Shown here piece by piece: positions 37,449 through 46,563 of a stretch of 64,000 nt of DNA. The stretch spans positions 1 to 64,000 of the forward strand of contig JAISEL010000083.1 of NCBI GenBank assembly GCA_031264185.1. The letters are read 5' to 3'. This DNA is from Deltaproteobacteria bacterium. GTDB lineage: Bacteria > Desulfobacterota > Desulfarculia > Adiutricales > Adiutricaceae. Under the pieces are notes generated by a model that had not been told where the DNA came from, did no database searches, and was given only the letters and a program-made list of their open reading frames with translations. A program made the position numbers and the translations under genes. How positions within the stretch are numbered: position 1 is the first letter of the stretch; every line of letters begins with the position of its first letter.

Positions 37449-37469
37449 AGGTCTAAAGCTGCGGAGGGT

Positions 37470-37497
37470 AAAAATTAAGCCGCCTGGGACCGGCGGC
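37470..37497 (-). terminator. Hairpin between rplT and pheS (terminator or attenuator)
   Basis: On the minus strand a GCCGCC/GGCGGC stem (37492-37497 with 37479-37484, 7-base loop) is followed by TTAATTTTT. It sits about 50 bp after the rplT stop and 20 bp before the pheS ATG, so it may end the ribosomal transcript or attenuate pheS. Confidence 0.5.
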
Positions 37498-37550
37498 CTG
37501 ATGTAAATATTTTTTCATGGCTTTATTTTAAGCAGTTCAACAAAAGCCGC

Positions 37551-37904
37551 TCATGCAGCCTGACCCTGGAGGGATCTTACCAGAGAAGCAAAATGTTCCG
37601 GTTCCCTGGTGGCCAGTTCAGAAAGAGATTTGCGGTCCAGTTCCACCTTGGATTGGTGCAGAAGGTGAATGAGCTTTGAATAGGAAAGGCCCAAATTTTT
37701 GGCCGCTGCTCCCAGACGGACTATCCACAGAGAGCGCATCTCTCTTTTGCGGACTTTACGATCCCGGTAAGCGAAACAAAGGGCTCTTTCCACCCCTTCC
37801 CGGGCGCTGCGGTAGAGAGTCCGGCGGCCGGCCCTAAAGCCCTTGGCCATTTTCAGGTATTTATTATGTCTTTTCTTAGCCTGCAGGCCGCCTTTAACGC
37901 GCAT
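37551..37904 (-). CDS. rplT: 50S ribosomal protein L20
   Basis: 117 residues, the family length. Basic N-terminus (MRVKGGLQAKKRHNKYLKMA) and the typical KGFRAGRRTLYRSAREGVER then ALCFAYRDRK, followed by LWIVRLGAAAKNLGLSYSKL. Binds 23S rRNA early in assembly. It follows rpmI by 53 bp. Confidence 0.96.
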   Translation of the reverse strand: MRVKGGLQAKKRHNKYLKMAKGFRAGRRTLYRSAREGVERALCFAYRDRKVRKREMRSLWIVRLGAAAKNLGLSYSKLIHLLHQSKVELDRKSLSELATREPEHFASLVRSLQGQAA

Positions 37905-37957
37905 GGCCCAGCTCCTTTAAAAAAAGGTTTCCCCGCAAGGGGGCCCCGGTGGTATCT

Positions 37958-38161
37958 TCAGCTGCCCAGATAGGGCAGAAGTTTGCTTACTGATTTTATA
38001 TTGGCCTGATCCACCAGAGAATGGGCCCTTAAGCCTCTTTTCTGTTTAGTGGTTTTGGTGGTCAAAATGTGGCGGGCATAGGCTTTATACCGCCGGACCT
38101 TGCCGGTGGCCGTTGCGTGAAAACGTTTAGCCGCGCCGCGGTTGGATTTCATTTTAGGCAT
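37958..38161 (-). CDS. rpmI: 50S ribosomal protein L35
   Basis: 67 residues with the family pattern [20 protein letters not shown], then [20 protein letters not shown]. It heads rpmI-rplT-pheS. The translation factor gene infC, usually just upstream, is absent; instead there is a 360-bp spacer with a promoter-like sequence. Confidence 0.95.
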   Translation of the reverse strand: MPKMKSNRGAAKRFHATATGKVRRYKAYARHILTTKTTKQKRGLRAHSLVDQANIKSVSKLLPYLGS

Positions 38162-38523
38162 AAGCTGACCTTAAGGGCATAGATTCGAGCCAGAAGCTCA
38201 GGGCCCCCTTGACTCAATATAACCTTGGAAATGTATCAAAAAAATAACCGGCGATCAAGAGGTTTGGAGGTTTTTTTAGAAAAATCTTTTTTTTATGAAA
38301 ATCCGGAATATTTTTTAGAGCCTTAAGACTTTGAAATTAAAGTAAAACTGGCTTTTATTAAAAATATTTTACTATTTTGTTGTTTAATTTATTGATAATA
38401 AATAAACAAAAATCGCATATTTCAGTTTTATTATGCTGAATCAAGAAAACCGCCGTTTCAGGCTGCATTCAGACATCTAAAAAATACAGGTCCTGTTAAG
38501 ACCGGCTGAAAAAAATGAATTTT
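38162..38523. other. Spacer upstream of rpmI
   Basis: AT-rich spacer with no ORF. It holds the predicted rpmI promoter near 38230-38258 and the 3' flank of the thioesterase gene. infC is missing from this place. Confidence 0.45.
38230..38258 (-). promoter_or_regulatory. Possible promoter of rpmI-rplT-pheS
   Basis: Minus strand TTGATC (38258-38253) and TACATT (38235-38230) with a 17-bp spacer, about 70 bp before rpmI. Moderate match to the sigma-70 consensus. Confidence 0.4.
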
Positions 38524-38967
38524 CTACTCTTTGCCCCCAGGTTTTAATAAATCGGACAGCCAGACAGGGATCTTAGTAACTTTGAGTTCTTCGTTGACAA
38601 TAGCGTGGATAGTGTGGCCGGCCACCCGGACTTCATGACTGTCCCCGTGGTACAGGCGGTAATCAAACCGGAAACTGGCCCTTTTAACCTGCGAGATCCA
38701 GGCTTCCACTCTGATTAAATCATCATAGTGGAAAGAGGCGTAATAATGAGCCCACGCCTCAGTCAATGGTGTGCGGATGCCTCTGGCTTCCACTTCTGAG
38801 TACGGCAGCCCCATGGCCCTTAAATATTCACCTCTGGCCTGCTCGAAAAACCGGAAATAATGGCCGTTGTTGACCACCCCCATGAGATCGGTGTCGACGT
38901 AAAGGACCCGGTACCAAGTGGTTATTTTAAAGGTGTCCTGATCCGGGCAAGTCATCGAAATCGTCAC
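38524..38967 (-). CDS. YbgC-type acyl-CoA thioesterase (hot-dog fold)
   Basis: 147 residues. The hot-dog thioesterase signature near residues 22-50 reads YVDTDLMGVVNNGHYFRFFE, with the catalytic Asp of YbgC-like enzymes in DTDLMG. YYASFHYDDLIRVEAWISQV and FRFDYRLYHG follow. Hydrolyses acyl-CoA thioesters; the substrate cannot be told. Its ATG overlaps the end of the apgM gene by 4 bp (ATGA), so the two are translationally coupled. Confidence 0.88.
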   Translation of the reverse strand: MTISMTCPDQDTFKITTWYRVLYVDTDLMGVVNNGHYFRFFEQARGEYLRAMGLPYSEVEARGIRTPLTEAWAHYYASFHYDDLIRVEAWISQVKRASFRFDYRLYHGDSHEVRVAGHTIHAIVNEELKVTKIPVWLSDLLKPGGKE

Positions 38968-40172
38968 AGCGGCCTCTCCGGTCCGAAAATGAATTCCCCT
39001 AAAGTCGGTCCGTCTGGAATGAGACGGCCTGAAGCCAGAGAGTTTTTTTCGGAATAGCCGGCTGTCCCTGAGGCAGCCGGTTTTGTTGAGTCGTAGAAGA
39101 CCATCGGCACCGGATCGTCGGAATGGGTGCGTAATTTCAAAGTCGTAAAGTGATCGCAGGCGGCCATAAGCCGGTAGGGACCCATATCCCTCAGACCTTC
39201 TAAGACCGGTCCAACAATAAGTTTATCAAAATTTTCAATGGCCTTAAGTTTAGCGGCCAGATCTCCCTGATGGGACATCTCGTCAGGAGCTTCCAAATGG
39301 ATGATAACCAGATCTTTTTCTTTTAAGGCTTTAAGTCCGGCCGAAACTTTGCCTTGATAATTGGTGTCCAGAAGACCGGTCGCCCCCGGGACGGTCAAAG
39401 GTTCCAGACCGGAGTAAAGGGCCAGTCCCCGGATAATATCCACCGCCGAGACCGTTGCCCCCGACAAACCCCATTTCTCACGGTAAGTCCGGATTTTGGG
39501 GGCCTGACCCTGACCCCACAGCCAGATGGAGTTGGCCGGAGGCAGATTTTGCGCTCGTCTTTTCTGGTTAACCGGGTGTGTGTCCAAAACAGCCCACGAG
39601 GCCTTAACCAAAGACATTACGGGCTCTAAAGCCTGGTCGTACAGGAATTTTTTGACCGATTGGTCGCGGTAGTCGTGGGGTGGCAGAGAGGGCAGATTTA
39701 AATCAGCGCCATCCGGCCAGACGAGAAGATTCCGGTAGGAAACTCCCTGATGGACAGTCCTGTTTTTTAAAGGCAGGTTTTTAGTCAGAGCCTCAAGAAG
39801 TTCGGCCGCTTCCGGGCTGGTGATGTCGCCGGCTGCGTGATTGCGCATGATGATATCGTCACCTAAGTCCAAAGTGACCAGATTGAGCCGGAAAGCTGAA
39901 TCCCCCGGATTGAGCGGAATGTTCAAAGCCGCAGCTTCCAAAGGTCCCCGGCCGGTCAGAACGCCTTTGGGGTTGTAGCCCATTAAAGTCATAATGGCCA
40001 CATCCGAACCCGGGGACAGACCTTCCGGCGTAGTGCGGACCCGGGCGATTAAACCCTCTTTAGCCAGACGGTCTAAGTTGGGGGTGGAGGCTTTTTCAAT
40101 GGGGGTCAGACCGCCTAAAGCCTCAATGGGATAATCACCCATGCCATCGCCGATTAAAATAATATATTTCAT
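38964..40172 (-). CDS. apgM: Cofactor-independent phosphoglycerate mutase, archaeal type
   Basis: 402 residues. Interconverts 3- and 2-phosphoglycerate in glycolysis or gluconeogenesis. The N-terminus MKYIILIGDGMGDYPIEALG holds metal ligands. The catalytic serine region GLSPGSDVAIMTLMGYNP lies near residue 55. Later: GPLEAAA, NPGDSAFRLNLVTL, HLEAPDEMSHQGD and the C-terminal DHFTTLKLRTHSDDPVP (metal ligands). ApgM-type enzymes occur in archaea and many Desulfobacterota. It is the upstream gene of a pair with the thioesterase. Confidence 0.93.
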   Translation of the reverse strand: MKYIILIGDGMGDYPIEALGGLTPIEKASTPNLDRLAKEGLIARVRTTPEGLSPGSDVAIMTLMGYNPKGVLTGRGPLEAAALNIPLNPGDSAFRLNLVTLDLGDDIIMRNHAAGDITSPEAAELLEALTKNLPLKNRTVHQGVSYRNLLVWPDGADLNLPSLPPHDYRDQSVKKFLYDQALEPVMSLVKASWAVLDTHPVNQKRRAQNLPPANSIWLWGQGQAPKIRTYREKWGLSGATVSAVDIIRGLALYSGLEPLTVPGATGLLDTNYQGKVSAGLKALKEKDLVIIHLEAPDEMSHQGDLAAKLKAIENFDKLIVGPVLEGLRDMGPYRLMAACDHFTTLKLRTHSDDPVPMVFYDSTKPAASGTAGYSEKNSLASGRLIPDGPTLGEFIFGPERPL

Positions 40173-40215
40173 GGTGAATTTAGTTTAAATATAGATAAAA
40201 TAACCTAATCTGACA

Positions 40216-40250
40216 TAAAAAAAGGGTACCCGGTTGCTTTAACCGCACCC
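40216..40250 (-). terminator. Minus-strand terminator upstream of apgM
   Basis: On the minus strand GGGTGCGGTT, a short loop, AACCGGGTACCC, then seven or more T. The stem has one bulge. It would end a transcript coming from the small gene at 40734, separating it from apgM. Confidence 0.6.
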
Positions 40251-40521
40251 CTGTAATTTTAATTCTTGTGGCTGAAGCTGGGGCAAGGAGATACATACTT
40301 TTTCCGGCCCAAGGTAACACTTTTTATCTTAAATGGCAAGAAAAAAGCGGCCTTTGGCCTTTCGGCTTTTATCTCAAAAACCTTGATAAAATCTGCATTT
40401 CAGAGCCAAAGGGCAGCTGGCTGGGATTTTGGGCAAACCTTCCCCCTTGTCATGACGGAAAAAGAGCCTACCTGCCGTGTCGTCTGCTTAGTTGCTCCCT
40501 ATTGAGGTCAAGAAAATAAAT
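40251..40521. other. Spacer, probable 3' region of the small coiled-coil gene
   Basis: Short overlapping plus-strand ORFs (from 40266 and 40268) lack ribosome binding sites and family resemblance. The terminator to their left reads in the opposite direction. Confidence 0.35.
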
Positions 40522-40734
40522 TCAGACCTGACCGGGCAGAAAAAGCCCTTCCAGTTGGGATTCCAGTTCGCGGATCCTGGCTTCTATGCGGGAGTAGTCT
40601 TCCACTACACTGCGGTGCTGCAGGACCAGTTTATTGTAATAATCCCGCTCCTGGCCATCGACCAAGCCACTGGCGGAAGATTCTTTAGTTAGCTGGGTTA
40701 ATTTGTTTTCAGGCACATCAATGACTTTCGGCAC
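40522..40734 (-). CDS. Small hypothetical coiled-coil protein
   Basis: 70 residues from a GTG at 40734. The first third is polar; residues ~33-64 have heptad-like spacing (YYNKLVLQHRSVVEDYSRIE then ARIRELESQLEGL), suggesting a coiled coil. There is no signal peptide or membrane segment. Composition looks protein-like and matches neighbouring genes in GC. The Shine-Dalgarno is weak and the start uncertain. A minus-strand terminator downstream supports transcription in this direction. Family unknown. Confidence 0.5.
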   Translation of the reverse strand: MPKVIDVPENKLTQLTKESSASGLVDGQERDYYNKLVLQHRSVVEDYSRIEARIRELESQLEGLFLPGQV

Positions 40735-41223
40735 AAACCGGAATAAGGTTCAATACATTAAAGGAAGTTCAAAGCCGCCTGGCAAAATTTAAGACCGGAT
40801 CTCAAGGAACCGGCCAATTTTCGGCCAAAAGGAAAAAAATTTGCCGGAATATAGGACTGATTTTTAGGTCATTAAGAGTCCCGTCTGGGCTTGGGTTCTA
40901 TATATTGACTCATCATATTCAAATACCACAAGGGAGGCCCTTTGGGGAACTCTTTAGACAAAAGTCAAGATAAAGAATAAAATATTAGAAATTGTTTGTC
41001 AATAGTTTTTTACAGAGATTTTAAAGAGATTTGACAGTGGAAATATTTAGATAGTTTTTAATTGTTCAGAATGTTTACATTTTTTAGTTTATCTATAATG
41101 CCCGATAAAAGATGTGATAACAGGTTTTATTGGCTATAAAGTCATATAAAACTATAAATTAATATCCATATATGCTTTATATAGAAAATAACGATTTTTC
41201 TGTCAGATCTGTAAAAATACAGC
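40735..41223. other. Intergenic, AT-rich
   Basis: No ORF or family is recognised. AT content is high from about 40970 to 41220. Confidence 0.4.
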
Positions 41224-42522
41224 TCAGGGATTTAAGACTTCCGGAATACCCCGCGGGCAGGCCGCCAGGCACTCCAGCCGGCAGTCCTTATGCATAAGGC
41301 AGGCCGGTTGATTGAGAGAAGGAGGGCCGAACTCTCTTTTGGTCAAAGCTTTGGCCGGACAGGCTTTGGCGCAGCGGCCGCATCCCAAGCAGGCCCTCTG
41401 GCATAAATCGGCCATGACTTTTAGTTTCTTTCTCCCCCGGCAGGGAATTATGGCTTTTAACGCCTTTGGTCTTAGAATTAGAAGTTCCTGGGGGCAAGCG
41501 GTTAAACATTGTCCGCAGCCCCGGCAAGCAGCCGGGTCAATTCTGGGGGCGCTCTGGCAGTCTATAATGATGGCTTCATAAGGGCAGGCCCGGGCGCAGT
41601 CGCCCCAGCCCAGACAGCCTGCGGCGCAGGCCAGGGAAGATACGGCTAAGGCACAAGTTTTGGGCGGCGGCAGTTCCCCCAAAGTGTCGACCCGGCCAGA
41701 TTCCCGCCGGCAAAGACGATGGGCTGTAAAATCCGGTCGTTGGATCATACCGGCCCGGAAGGCTTCGGTATTTTTGTCATCCGCAAAAGTCGGACATGGC
41801 TGGGGGCCTTTTTTTATGGGCCAAAAAGCGTTCAGGCCCCAGACAGTAATACCCAAAGCCAAAGTTAACGGACTGCCCGCTAAAGCCAGAAAGCCTGCCA
41901 GAAGAGCCGATAAAAACGATCGCCGGTCAAAAGGCCTTCGGGGTCCTAAAAAAAAGAGGATAACCCAAAAAGTGATGTTTCGGTTTAGATGCCAAAGCCC
42001 TGGTTCCGCTGCCCAGACCAGATAAAGAATTATAAGGCCGGCTGCGTTTTTTATTTTTACTCGGCCCGACAGAATTAAAATCATGGCCCCGGGCAGAAGA
42101 GCTAATGGGCTGTAACTGGGTGGGGATGTTAAAAACATAAGCCCCAGTAATGCCCCCAAAAGGCCGGGTGCTTTAATTAAGCCAGGGCCGGCGGCTGCAG
42201 CCGCTCCGCCCAGACCGGCGGCTCCGGCCGCCCACAGGTTGCCCGGACCGATTACAGCCAGAGCGGCCAGAGTGGCCGCCGGAGCATCCAAGTCCCGCCA
42301 GGGTGTTTTTTCCTGGGATTTTGGGCCAATTCGGGCGAGAATCCAAAAGCCCAGAAAAGCTAGGCCTAAGGACAGCGGCAGCCACAGGCCGGGCCCGGCA
42401 ATGAACCAGTAAGCGATTAAAGGACCTAAAGATAAAATAATTTCCAGGTTATAGCTTCTAAAAGAACATTTTTTAAAAGCATAGGGTCCAAGTTTAATAG
42501 ATAAGGTTGGTTGGCGGGTCAT
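41224..42522 (-). CDS. RnfD-like membrane domain fused to an RnfB-like polyferredoxin
   Basis: 432 residues from the ATG at 42522, which overlaps the rnfC stop as ATGA; a longer frame to 42579 would overlap rnfC by 61 bp. Residues ~1-250 hold seven or so membrane segments. Their start (SIKLGPYAFKKCSFRSYNLE and then IILSLGPLIAYWF) resembles RnfD, but the S-x-A-T-P flavin-attachment motif is not seen. Residues ~275-432 are a ferredoxin region: CAAGCLGWGDCARACP, an RnfB hallmark, then CRGCGQCLTACP, CLGCGRCAKACP and CRLECLAACP. RnfB's N-terminal C-G-x-C-G cluster is absent. With rnfC it would form a membrane ferredoxin:NAD-like electron path. RnfA, E and G are not adjacent. Confidence 0.75.
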   Translation of the reverse strand: MTRQPTLSIKLGPYAFKKCSFRSYNLEIILSLGPLIAYWFIAGPGLWLPLSLGLAFLGFWILARIGPKSQEKTPWRDLDAPAATLAALAVIGPGNLWAAGAAGLGGAAAAAGPGLIKAPGLLGALLGLMFLTSPPSYSPLALLPGAMILILSGRVKIKNAAGLIILYLVWAAEPGLWHLNRNITFWVILFFLGPRRPFDRRSFLSALLAGFLALAGSPLTLALGITVWGLNAFWPIKKGPQPCPTFADDKNTEAFRAGMIQRPDFTAHRLCRRESGRVDTLGELPPPKTCALAVSSLACAAGCLGWGDCARACPYEAIIIDCQSAPRIDPAACRGCGQCLTACPQELLILRPKALKAIIPCRGRKKLKVMADLCQRACLGCGRCAKACPAKALTKREFGPPSLNQPACLMHKDCRLECLAACPRGIPEVLNP

Positions 42523-43607
42523 GGAACAGGTGAGGTCAGGACCCTTAAAGGCCGGTTGGCCGGACAGGCCAGGGAGCACTGGCCGCAGTCGGGGCAGGAT
42601 ATTAAGATCTCTCTGGCCGGACTTATAAGGTCCGGCCAGGATGAAAGGGGCTTGTCCGTCAAACTGTCAATTGGCAAATTTAAAGGACAGACCCGCCGGC
42701 AAGAACCGCAGCGCCGGCAGGGACCGGGCCGGGGACCTAAAAAACGGGCCCGGACGAGGTGAACAGAAATTACCTCCGGTCCTAAACCGTCGTCTAAGCG
42801 GGCTGTGGGCCGGCCTCTACGCAAACCGCCTAAAACGACTGCGTCACCGGCCAGAGGTTCCAGGCTGACGGTCTTTAAGATATCCCGGGGTCTTAAGCCG
42901 GGAGGCACCAGATAGTTCTGGGTCTGGACCGTCATAGGCCACAGTCCCGGAGGACGGCCCTGCCGTCTAGTCTGGCCCAATAAATAAACAGTCCGGCTGT
43001 CAAAAAAAGCTTTAGGGGTCAGCTCATATTCGAACCCCAGCACAGTTTTTAAGAAAGGCGGCAGAGTATAGGGATAAGGGTTGGAGACTAACCGTGATTT
43101 ATAGTTTTCCGGGCAGATAAGTTCAGGGGGGCGGGCTATTAAAAGGTCATTGTCAGGGTAGAGGTTTTTAACGGTCTCTAAGCCGTCGGCCATAATCTGG
43201 GGCCATTCGGACCATAAAACCCCGGCTAGGCCCAAATCGGGTTCTGGATCTAAGCCTGAGATAACCACTTTTTCGCCCGGCCGGGGATTAGGCGGCAATT
43301 TTAGGCCCAGATCCAGTAAAGCTTCTTTTAAGTCCGGCCCTTTTAGGGAGGTTATGTCCAGTGCAGGCGGAGGCGCGGCTGTGCCGGCCGAACCGGGAAC
43401 CAGGGTCACAAATCCCGGCTCTAAGGCAGTAATTTCTCCGGCCGCGGGCGCCCGGAGGTGCCCGACCAGCGGTTTCCGGCTTCTGGCCAAAAGCTGTCCG
43501 TAAGCTACGTTTTTTCCCGGTTTAAGACCTTTTTCCGGAATTTTAGAGTCCAAGGGCAGATGAAGTTCCCCCGGCTGAGGCCAGGCTTTTAAGACTTCCC
43601 GGGCCAC
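42519..43607 (-). CDS. rnfC: RnfC-like NADH/ferredoxin-binding subunit
   Basis: 362 residues, shorter than classical RnfC (~440). The start LPLDSKIPEKGLKPGKNVAY then GQLLARSRKPLVGHLRAPAA and GEITALEPGFVTL is the RnfC barrel-sandwich region. The central part, an SLBB-flanked flavin/NADH-type domain in the family, is diverged and I cannot confirm a nucleotide-binding motif. Two [4Fe-4S] clusters close the protein: CRRCGSCRRVCPLNLP (~residue 297) and CPDCGQCSLACPANRPL (~residue 338), as in RnfC. The MFS gene ends 4 bp upstream and the fusion gene overlaps its end, so all three form one transcription unit. Confidence 0.82.
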   Translation of the reverse strand: MAREVLKAWPQPGELHLPLDSKIPEKGLKPGKNVAYGQLLARSRKPLVGHLRAPAAGEITALEPGFVTLVPGSAGTAAPPPALDITSLKGPDLKEALLDLGLKLPPNPRPGEKVVISGLDPEPDLGLAGVLWSEWPQIMADGLETVKNLYPDNDLLIARPPELICPENYKSRLVSNPYPYTLPPFLKTVLGFEYELTPKAFFDSRTVYLLGQTRRQGRPPGLWPMTVQTQNYLVPPGLRPRDILKTVSLEPLAGDAVVLGGLRRGRPTARLDDGLGPEVISVHLVRARFLGPRPGPCRRCGSCRRVCPLNLPIDSLTDKPLSSWPDLISPAREILISCPDCGQCSLACPANRPLRVLTSPVP

Positions 43608-43611
43608 TGTT

Positions 43612-44817
43612 TTAATGCCCCTGTCTTTTTCGGCCGGCCGAAGAGTAGCAAGTGAAATAAAGAGCCAGAAAAATGATCATAAACACGGCAGCCAGCAGGT
43701 AAACCACTTCAAATGTCTTAAAGTAACCGGCGAAAAAGCCCATGAACATGGTGCCCAGACCTATGCCGATGTCAAAGGCGTTGTAGAAGTAGGCCGAGGC
43801 TCCGGTCCGGTAGGCCATGGGCACGGAACTTAAGGTTAAAGCCTGGATAGACGGAAAAAGCGAACCCACGCCAAGTCCGTAAATAATGGCCGCCAGATAG
43901 TAGATCCCCGGAGTGAGGGCCTCGTAGACCAAAAATATTGAAGCTGTAATGAGCAGTATGGACGGCGGAATGACTGTGAAGTGACCGTAACGGTCATAGA
44001 TCCGGCCGCTCGTCACCCGTGAGACCAGAGTGCCGACTGTGGAGACCACAAAGAAATGGGCCGCCGGGGGCAGGTTCTTTTCATGGCAGTAAACGGCTAA
44101 ATAGGCCGAGACAGCGCAGATAGCCATACCGTAAATACAGGTCAGAAAAGACGGGGTTAAGGCCTTTTTCAGGGCCTTAAAGACACTGAAAAAAGATTCC
44201 GCACCTCTGTCCGCTGCGGCTAAAGTAACTTTCGGCAGGGTCAGACTGATGAGCGTGGCCAGGATATAGCACAGGGCCACTGAGGAAAAGAGGACCGAGT
44301 AACCCTGTCTTTCAGCCAGATTAAGTCCCGCCAGAGGCCCTATGGCCAGAGCCACGGTGGCTCCCAGACCCAGATAACCCAATCCTTCGCCCAGCCGGGA
44401 GGGCGGTATATTTTGGGCCGCCATGGAGACCATTAGGGTGGAAGTAAAACCGTAGCCTGCGCCGAACATGAGTCTGGCCAGCACATAACTCATGGTCTTG
44501 GGGAAGACAAAAAACATAAATGCGCCTAAGCAGCACAGCAAAAGGCCGCATTTTAAGATCTTTAAGGCTCCGAAGCGCTGGCTTAACCGGCCGGTCCACA
44601 ACCTGCTTGTTACCGAGGAGACGGCAAAGGAGGCAAAAATAAGCCCTATGACTTCCTCTGGACAGCCCTGAGCGACCAGGTACAGAGACAAAGTCGGCAG
44701 AAGCATGTCAAAGCCCATAAAGATACACAGGTTAATGAGCAGATACGTCAGAAAGGTCAGGGTCCACAGAGGCGGCGGGCCGGAACTGACCCTCTGATCC
44801 GACGGACCGGGGGGCAT
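43612..44817 (-). CDS. Major facilitator superfamily transporter
   Basis: 401 residues from the ATG at 44817, chosen for AAGGAG about 6 bp upstream; a frame to 44910 would add 31 polar residues. Twelve membrane segments. The MFS motif A region is RLWTGRLSQRFGALKILKCG (residues ~65-85), repeated in the second half as RVTSGRIYDRYGHFTVIPPS. It resembles sugar- or drug-efflux MFS proteins; the substrate is unknown. It is the first gene of a run with rnfC and the Rnf fusion, an unusual pairing. Confidence 0.88.
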   Translation of the reverse strand: MPPGPSDQRVSSGPPPLWTLTFLTYLLINLCIFMGFDMLLPTLSLYLVAQGCPEEVIGLIFASFAVSSVTSRLWTGRLSQRFGALKILKCGLLLCCLGAFMFFVFPKTMSYVLARLMFGAGYGFTSTLMVSMAAQNIPPSRLGEGLGYLGLGATVALAIGPLAGLNLAERQGYSVLFSSVALCYILATLISLTLPKVTLAAADRGAESFFSVFKALKKALTPSFLTCIYGMAICAVSAYLAVYCHEKNLPPAAHFFVVSTVGTLVSRVTSGRIYDRYGHFTVIPPSILLITASIFLVYEALTPGIYYLAAIIYGLGVGSLFPSIQALTLSSVPMAYRTGASAYFYNAFDIGIGLGTMFMGFFAGYFKTFEVVYLLAAVFMIIFLALYFTCYSSAGRKRQGH

Positions 44818-45358
44818 GGTCAGCTCCTTAATGGGGCGGGTTGTAGCCCCAGGCCGAAGCCTCTGGGACTGATATTTTGTCTCAACTGAAAAATCATGAT
44901 CCAAAGCCAAAAAACGTAATGATTCCCGAAGGCTAAAAAATCGGGGCCGGATTGAGCTCAGGGGAGCACAGGTCAGTCAATTCTATAAATTTAAGATTTT
45001 TACATAAGTTTAGGATTATTTCCACCCGGCCAAACTGTGGCCAGCAATTCTGATTTTGGCCGATGAGCCACTGCAGAGGGCCCATTTAGCTAAGACCGGC
45101 GCACTTAAAATTTTTCAAAAATCTTTTCAGTACAACCTCAGTAATCTTCAGAACCGGCGTTTGCCAAAAAATTACTTATTAAATTTGTCTATATTTATCG
45201 CATACAATAATTTCAAAAATAAATTATAAATAGTATTTTATTATATATTTATATTAATTTATAATATTTTATTAAATATATTTTATTTAACATTATAATA
45301 AATATATAATACATTTATTTTTGTTTATTAAAAATATTTTTTTGTAATAATAAATCAT
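44818..45358. other. Intergenic, becoming extremely AT-rich
   Basis: The 44940-45180 part is mixed. From 45180 to 45358 the sequence is almost all A and T. No gene seen. Confidence 0.4.
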
Positions 45359-46563
45359 ATGAACGTCCTGCAGTACCTTACATGCCTCCTTAGAGAGGCT
45401 GTAAATATTATCCATGACCCAGGGAAAGAGAAAAATAGTAATTACTCATTAACTGATATTATTTTATCAGCGCATGCTGTGTTTCGCTTTCAAAGTCCTT
45501 CCTGGTTAAGCCGTCAACGGAAAATGGCTTCAGAATATGGCTCATTAAATCTACAATCCCTGTTCGGAAATCTACAATCCCTGTTCGGCTGTACAGAATC
45601 ACCGGCAGACAATCATATTAGGTCTGTATTTGATAATATTGATAATAAATAATTTAATAATTTATTTCATAAAATTATAAACATATTTATAAAAGCAAAA
45701 GTATTTAATTAAAATATTCAAAAAAGGCATTTAATTGCTTTTGACGGAACTGAATACTTTAATTCTCAAAAATTAAATGGCCCTAATTGTTCAACTAAAT
45801 ATCATAAATCTAAGGATTGCATTGAATATCATCATACAGCAGCTTGCGGTGTTATTTGTTCTACTAAAACTTCAGAAGCTGTCCCTCTGCCTCCTTTTTT
45901 TGTTTTCCGCGAAGAAAACTGCAACAATAAACAGGATACTGAATGTAAAAGTTTCAAGTGCGCTTCAGGTGATTTATATGATAAAATTTTAAAGCCTGTA
46001 TTTCTATTGGATGCAGCATGTGGCAGTCAACCGATGATTAAAGAAATTAATAAATATAAAAACTGTAATTTCATAATAACATGTAAGTCTGGCAGTCAAA
46101 AAACTGTTTTTGATTATGTTGAAGGAGCGAATTTACCAATTTATAAAATTCAGGAAAAGACTGGCGATACTAAAATTATAAAAGAATATCGCTGTATGAC
46201 TGATGTCCCAATCAGAGACATTAAAGATGCTGTTAATGTTCATTATATTGAACTTAAAGAGACTGTAATTCCATCACAGATAAAAATTGAACGTATAAAA
46301 GAAAAATTACGTAAGAACTCTAAAAATAGGATATATCAGCATAAGGAATCTATTTGCTTATATTACCGACATATATCCTTCACAAGGCAATATAGAAACA
46401 TTAATTTCATGCGGCAGAACAAGATGGTCCTTAGAAAACGGATTCAATTCCCTAAAAAATCGCGGGTATAATTTCGCTCACAATTTTTGGCATGGGCAAA
46501 ACAAATTTTCATATATTTTAGCAATATTAATGTTGTTAGCTCTTTTAATAGATATTATTTAAT
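45359..46563 (+). pseudogene. Decayed DDE transposase
   Basis: Readable in shifting plus-strand frames. N-terminus at 45359: REAVNIIHDPGKEKNSNYSL then TDIILSAHAVFRFQSPSWL. From about 45720: RHLIAFDGTEYFNSQKLNGP then NCSTKYHKS (first Asp of the DDE triad in DGTEY). From 46007: DAACGSQPMIKEINKY then NFIITCKSGSQKTVFDYVEG. Near 46400-46560: RTRWSLENGFNSLKNRGYNF then AHNFWHGQNKFSYILAI (Glu-bearing end). This is the pattern of a transposase group usually annotated as unclassified or ISNCY-like. Frameshifts and the AT-rich setting mark it as dead. Confidence 0.7.
45547..45588 (+). repeat. Perfect 21-bp tandem duplication inside the transposase relic
   Basis: Two identical 21-bp units (45547-45567 and 45568-45588) encode NLQSLFG twice in frame. 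Probably a replication-slippage event after or during decay. Confidence 0.85.

Noticed and set aside
37446-37516. Leader peptide before pheS (ATG followed by AAAAAATAT ...)
   Set aside because: A 22-codon frame exists but holds only one Phe codon, so a phenylalanine attenuator is not supported. The hairpin alone is annotated.
38170-38220. Possible tRNA T-arm (ATTCGAGCC) upstream of rpmI
   Set aside because: No acceptor or anticodon arms could be folded around it.
40268-40519. 83-residue plus-strand ORF
   Set aside because: No Shine-Dalgarno, no family resemblance, and the nearby terminator points the other way.
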